The notes beneath the pieces were generated by a model. The model was not told where the DNA came from and made no database searches. It saw only the letters and a program-made list of their open reading frames with translations. Both the position numbers and the translations under genes were made by a program. This document shows, piece after piece, positions 59,520-64,000 of a stretch of DNA of 64,000 nucleotides; position 1 is the stretch's first letter; the number at the start of each line of letters is the position of its first letter. Origin of the DNA: Malus domestica (Eukaryota; Streptophyta; Magnoliopsida; Rosales; Rosaceae); the NCBI RefSeq assembly GCF_042453785.1, contig NC_091669.1, forward strand, positions 10,180,501 to 10,244,500. The letters are read 5' to 3'.

Positions 59520-61802
59520 TCAATCATAAGGTGTCGATATGTAACTTGTGTTTCTCATCTCTGTGGTTAGGCTCTTCAATACGCTTGAAAGCTCTGCTGT
59601 TCTAGGCTGCGCCAGATCATCAAAGAGAAAAGCATGTACGTGATTTCTGATTTCAATCCAACTGCAGCCTGGCTGCTTCTCCGTGCTACTTTCTTTCATT
59701 AACACCCTGACTCTTTCAACCTCGTCCCATCTGCTGGCCTCAGCATGCATGTTGGACAAGAGCACATAATTTGAAGCTTTATCAGGTTCAAGTTCTAAAA
59801 GCTTCTCAGAAGCATACTTTCCAAGTTGTAGATTCCGGTGTATCCTGCAAGCTCCAAGTAATGCACCCCATATTTTAGCAGTTGTCATGATCTTCATATT
59901 CCTCACCATTTCAAAGGCTTCCTCTAGCCTCCCTGCACGACCGAGCAGGTCAACCATGCAAGCATAGTGTTCGGCGAGAGGTTCAATAAGGTAAACTTCA
60001 GTCATGCTCTTAAAAATTTCTAAACCGCACTCAACCAACCCACTGTGGCTGCATGCCGATAACACCCCAACAAAGGTCACCTGATCAGGATTCACCCCTT
60101 CTATTAACATATTTTTGAAGAGCTTTACTGCCTCTTCACCATCTCCGTTTAAAGCATACCCAGATATCAAAGAATTCCAAGAAACAATATCACCGCGCTT
60201 GATATCTTCGAACACAAGATTAGCATCCACAACTCTCCCGCATTTAGCATACATGGTAATCAGGGAATTGCTGACGAACAAGTCATTTACATAACCACAC
60301 TTCACAACCAAATGGTGAAGTTGCTTTCCAACTTGTAAAGCCGCAAGATTGGCGCACGCGCTTAGACCACAAGCAAAAGTCGACTCATCAGGCCTCTTTC
60401 CTTCCTGTCCCATCTTCACGATCGTCCGTAGTGCATCCAGATATAACCCGTTTTGCACGTAACCTGTAACCAGAGAATTCCACGAAACTATGCTCCTCTC
60501 ACCCATCGACTCAAAGATTTCAAGTGCTTTTTCCATCTGCCCTATTTGAGCATAACCAGTAATCATAGTATTCCAAGAAACAATGTCCTTGTTAATCATT
60601 TTTCTAAAAAGAGACAGAGCTTCAACCATTTTCCCACACTGAGCATAGCCTGCAATCATTGTGTTCCAACAAACAACGTCCCGGATGGAAATGGGATTGA
60701 AGATCTCACTTGCTTCATCCATCCTTCCATTTTGCAAGTATCCAGACATCATTGCTGTTTGTGCAGCAATATTCTTGTATGGCATCTGGTTGAGCAATTG
60801 CCTTGCTTCGTCAAGCTTACCAACACGAACATACCCATTGATCATTGTTGTCCACGATACAGAATCCCTCTCAGGCATATCCCCGAATAATTGAACAGCC
60901 TTGTCAATTTGGTGGTCTCGAACATAGGCTCCAAGCATTGCATTCCAAGAAACCACATTTCTACTTGGCATCTGCTCAAAGAGATCCTCTGCCTTTGCGA
61001 TCTCCCCATTTTGCGCAAACCCACATAACATCGTGACCCAAGAAACCACATTCGGGTCCGGAATCTTCTTAAAGAACTTCCAAGCAGAATCCAAGTCACC
61101 AACCTCAAAAAATCCATCCAACATCAAATTCCACGAAACCACATTCCTCTCAGGCATCTCCTCAAAAAAGTTTACTCCCAACTGCATCTCCCCATTCTTC
61201 GTATACCCAGCAAGCATTGAATTCCACGAAACTAAATTTTTTTCCGGCATTTCATCAAACAATCTCTTAGCATCATCAAACTGCCCCTTCTTCACATACC
61301 CTGCAATCATTGCATTCCAACAAGCAGCATCCCCCTTATCCGGAAGCAAATCGAACAGCTCTCTGGCTCTCTCGAGCTCACCGCCACGAGTAAAGCAAGT
61401 TATCATCAAAGTCCAAGAGTAAAGGTCTCTCTCCGGCATGTCAACAAAAATCCTATACGCTTCTTCAACCCTGTCATTGTGCAGGTACCCGGAAATCATA
61501 GTGTTCCAAGAAACCAAGTTTCTGTGCGGCATTTTATCGAACAGTTGGCGTGCATTACCAATTCTACCATTCTTAGCATAGGCAGAGATCATGGAATTGT
61601 ATGTTACAGTGTTCCTTTGAGGCATTTGTGAGAAAACCTTAATCGCTTGGTCGATACGACCCGACTTCCCCAACCGGGTAATTTTCAGGTTTTGGTTGAA
61701 GACTTGGGTCCCCTTTTCACCTATTGATCTCAGCCTCATTTGGTGTTGGTAGTTGCAGTTGGTGAGGCAGAAGAAAAGAGTGCTGCTTTGTGGTTCGAGC
61801 AA
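59520..61802 (-). CDS. PLS-class pentatricopeptide repeat protein, E type
   Basis: PPR proteins bind organelle RNA base by base, and PLS-class members mostly direct C-to-U editing in plastids or mitochondria. One exon encodes 760 residues with about 20 repeats in alternating P, L and S lengths, seen in recurring phrases such as MPERNVVSWNLMLDGF and LVSWNTMISGYLHNDRVEEA. The tail has an E domain (KIWGALLGACRIHRNLQLGK and then KQPGCSWIEIRNHVHAF) and stops without a DYW deaminase domain, so editing would need a partner deaminase. Met1 gives a Ser/Cys-rich start; Met22 is an alternative. The targeting peptide is not certain. The gene is convergent with the epimerase and intron-less, as is usual in the family. 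The closest named group I recall is At4g02750-like. Confidence 0.92.
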   Translation of the reverse strand: MLEPQSSTLFFCLTNCNYQHQMRLRSIGEKGTQVFNQNLKITRLGKSGRIDQAIKVFSQMPQRNTVTYNSMISAYAKNGRIGNARQLFDKMPHRNLVSWNTMISGYLHNDRVEEAYRIFVDMPERDLYSWTLMITCFTRGGELERARELFDLLPDKGDAACWNAMIAGYVKKGQFDDAKRLFDEMPEKNLVSWNSMLAGYTKNGEMQLGVNFFEEMPERNVVSWNLMLDGFFEVGDLDSAWKFFKKIPDPNVVSWVTMLCGFAQNGEIAKAEDLFEQMPSRNVVSWNAMLGAYVRDHQIDKAVQLFGDMPERDSVSWTTMINGYVRVGKLDEARQLLNQMPYKNIAAQTAMMSGYLQNGRMDEASEIFNPISIRDVVCWNTMIAGYAQCGKMVEALSLFRKMINKDIVSWNTMITGYAQIGQMEKALEIFESMGERSIVSWNSLVTGYVQNGLYLDALRTIVKMGQEGKRPDESTFACGLSACANLAALQVGKQLHHLVVKCGYVNDLFVSNSLITMYAKCGRVVDANLVFEDIKRGDIVSWNSLISGYALNGDGEEAVKLFKNMLIEGVNPDQVTFVGVLSACSHSGLVECGLEIFKSMTEVYLIEPLAEHYACMVDLLGRAGRLEEAFEMVRNMKIMTTAKIWGALLGACRIHRNLQLGKYASEKLLELEPDKASNYVLLSNMHAEASRWDEVERVRVLMKESSTEKQPGCSWIEIRNHVHAFLFDDLAQPRTAELSSVLKSLTTEMRNTSYISTPYD

Positions 61803-62642
61803 TTCAATATTTGTTGTGTTATTCTTGTATTTTGGAGGGAACTGTTATTTGTTGAGTCAACATAAATTGAGTCACTTCTCGCTTTTTTAGATCGCATTCT
61901 AATCTATCTAAACTGCAAAACAAAATTCAGACTCAGACTCAGCTACGCTCATGTTAGCAATCATGCACTTATCTTTTTAACACAACACGAGAGAAAAGTT
62001 ATGTGAATGACTTCTTTGAAATGTCGACAATAGCTTCCTTTCTTTCTTTTTAATATTCTAGTTAATCATTTTAGGATGTGATTTTCACATTCTTTTTAAA
62101 TTCTCACAAGCCCTTCTTTATTTCTAACCGTCAGATTGAATAAATCAAATGAAAACAACGAACATGACTAAACAAACGTTTGTGAGAGGCTAAAATGGAG
62201 GAGAAAAGAAAAGTAGGAGGAGAAGGAAAAGGCCACAAAGAGAGCACAAAGTGTCACCTGAAAAGAACTAGTCTTTTCTCTTAAATAAGACGATACAAAG
62301 TCTTCCTCAACAGCAAAATTCCCTATAAATATCATATCGTCCGAAGAACTTAACGATCAAGACTTCTAGCGAGGCGACGCAGTAAATCGATCGGTGCCCC
62401 TCCGTAAGGTGGGTATGAGATGATAGCTGTATGAGTAACACGAGAGAAGAAGTCCCTGAGCAAATATTCTTCAGACCGCCAAACACAAGGCTTACCGCAC
62501 CAACTGAAAAAGGGGCTCAAACACTAGTCTTTTCTAACGTCTGAAAATTGCAGGTGCACTCTCCCTTCCTCTGTATCGATGCAAGTCCAGAGTGATTGGG
62601 AAGGCAGTAACTAAGGCTAATTGACATGTCAGTTAGATTTGA
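61803..62642. other. Spacer between PPR gene and Hsp70-17 end
   Basis: This contains the PPR promoter side and the 3' UTR of the downstream minus-strand Hsp70 gene. I see no other gene, RNA or repeat that I can support. Confidence 0.45.
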
Positions 62643-64000
62643 TCATAGCTCATCGTGACCCGCTGACTCAACTTTTTCATTTGCTGAGTCATCTGAGTCT
62701 CCGGCTTTCTTGTCATCTTGTGGAGAATTATCAGAACTCGAGTCAGAATCTTTGGCTTTTTCTCCGCTGCTCTCGGTTTCATTGCTTGTGGGTTTCTCAA
62801 TTTTAGGCTTTGGCTTGGGGATTCTGTTGACGCTGGCAACCTAGACAAAGAAAAAGTCATCGATAAGAGCATTACAATTGTATAGAAATAGCTTGTGGAT
62901 CGCATTTTCATTTATTTTCTCAACCGAGAAACAGAATCGAAATGATACCTTGTCTTCCAGATCAAACACCTTCCCATACACTTCATCCGATGTGAATGCT
63001 GGTTTGCTATGTGCAGGAGTCCTTCAAGGAAGAACAAAACTAGGTTAAACAAATGGAAGCACTGTCATAAAATTGCTACTATACTTGATAGTTATTCAAG
63101 GACCGGGTGAAATTATGCACTTAAGTTACTTCTGACTGCAGGATTTTTAACGAAAAAAGCAACACTTTCAAACCAAATAAAAAATTCAGCACCAATGTGC
63201 AACACCGTACATTCAACGATCGTCAACATAAAGCAAGATATCAAGCAAAGGGAAATGGGCTATCACCGCATGTTTCCTTAATTATATGTGTTGTGCGTGC
63301 ATAGTTGACATCAACAAGTTACCTTAATAATGTCAAAAGAAATCAATACAGCAACAACAATTACTTACTTTTTCTGCTCATCCTCGCTCTCGTCCAACCA
63401 CTTCTTCAACTTGTCAGCATCACTCGCAACCTGGTAAACACAAATAAATTTCCCACACCTTAAGCGTCAGAGGCCATCAAAGGGCAGCTAAATTTGATCA
63501 TTACTACAACTACTATTTACAATTGACAAAGACTTTTTAGTCGGATCATGTATGATTGAAGCACCTCATCTGTTCGATCTTTCGGAATCCAGGGTTTGTT
63601 CGACTCCCATGCACTTAGAATCTGCAACACATTGAGGAAAAGATAAATGAATATGTCGCATCTCATAGTTTACAAATGGTGTGGACTTTATTAATACCTT
63701 TTAAAATATTTAATGGTGATTGACCTTCTATGGCAACCATTTCACATGTAAAACTTAAGTGTGTTTAGTAACGATATCCTCGAGCTCAATTTCTAAACTG
63801 TGATATATAATCCAAGTTTATAAAAATGACAGTGTCTGAATTACCTGTTGCACCTCAACAAGGTACTTTCGAGCATGTTCCACTGCTTCTGGCCGTGCGG
63901 TAAGCTCTTTGAATCTGCACCCAAGAATTCATCAGATCAGATACATTGCATTGACTTGACACGGGACTTAACTTGTAGAAATTCATACATCTGAAAATTA
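62643..64000 (-). CDS. ER-lumen Hsp70 (HSP70-17/HYOU1 type), 3' end only
   Basis: Large Hsp110/GRP170-type Hsp70 of the ER lumen, a nucleotide-exchange factor and holdase that works with BiP. Only the last five exons lie in the window (63914-63845, 63621-63565, 63430-63369, 63021-62949, 62840-62643); the gene continues past the right edge. They join in one frame as FKELTARPEAVEHARKYLVE, ILSAWESNKPWIPKDRTDE, KLKKWLDESEDEQ, SKPAFTSDEVYGKVFDLEDK, then VNRIPKPKPKIEKP, the C-terminal helical domain of this family. A tail rich in Ser, Asp, Glu and Lys ends HDEL, the ER retention signal. The ATPase domain lies beyond the window, so integrity cannot be judged. Confidence 0.9.

Overview
The window is nuclear DNA from a dicot plant. 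Spliced genes with GT-AG introns, plant-only families (JAZ/TIFY, PLS-class PPR, UGT85, UDP-arabinose 4-epimerase) and repeat families I associate with apple and pear make a Rosaceae genome, probably Malus or Pyrus, the best guess. No species marker was tested, so genus is inference.

The left part (about 0.4-34.5 kb) is a repeat-rich block with no intact host gene. A Ty3/gypsy-type, array-rich element on the minus strand (about 0.4-18.2 kb) carries a relic gag, an extra ORF on the opposite strand with its own TATA box, and several kilobases of tandem arrays. A complete Ty1/copia element (6421-16034) is nested in it, with two 1823-bp LTRs that look identical, a GGTGG target duplication, and a decayed interior. 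To the right lie a truncated UGT85 glucosyltransferase, an almost 8-kb Helitron with both termini and a decayed Rep-helicase gene (21400-29346), a deleted gypsy element, another LTR fragment, and a second UGT85 fragment whose intron holds a 5'-truncated retroposon.

The right part (about 35-64 kb) is gene-rich, with small MITEs and SINE scraps in introns and spacers. Genes in order: a short JAZ repressor (38635-39516, +); an 18-exon carnosine N-methyltransferase-like gene (40552-46053, +); the mRNA-decay factor PAT1 (47560-52579, -); a UDP-arabinose 4-epimerase (56895-58983, +); an intron-less PPR protein (59520-61802, -); and the 3' end of an ER-lumen Hsp70 ending in HDEL (62643 to the window edge, -). 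For the four complete spliced genes the exon chains proposed here stay in frame from ATG to stop.

These genes do not form an operon or pathway. They cover jasmonate signalling, small-molecule methylation, mRNA decapping, cell-wall sugar supply, organelle RNA processing and ER protein folding. The most unusual material is in the repeat block: arrays of near-perfect palindromes, a higher-order repeat, an antisense ORF with its own promoter, and a copia element whose identical LTRs contrast with its decayed interior.
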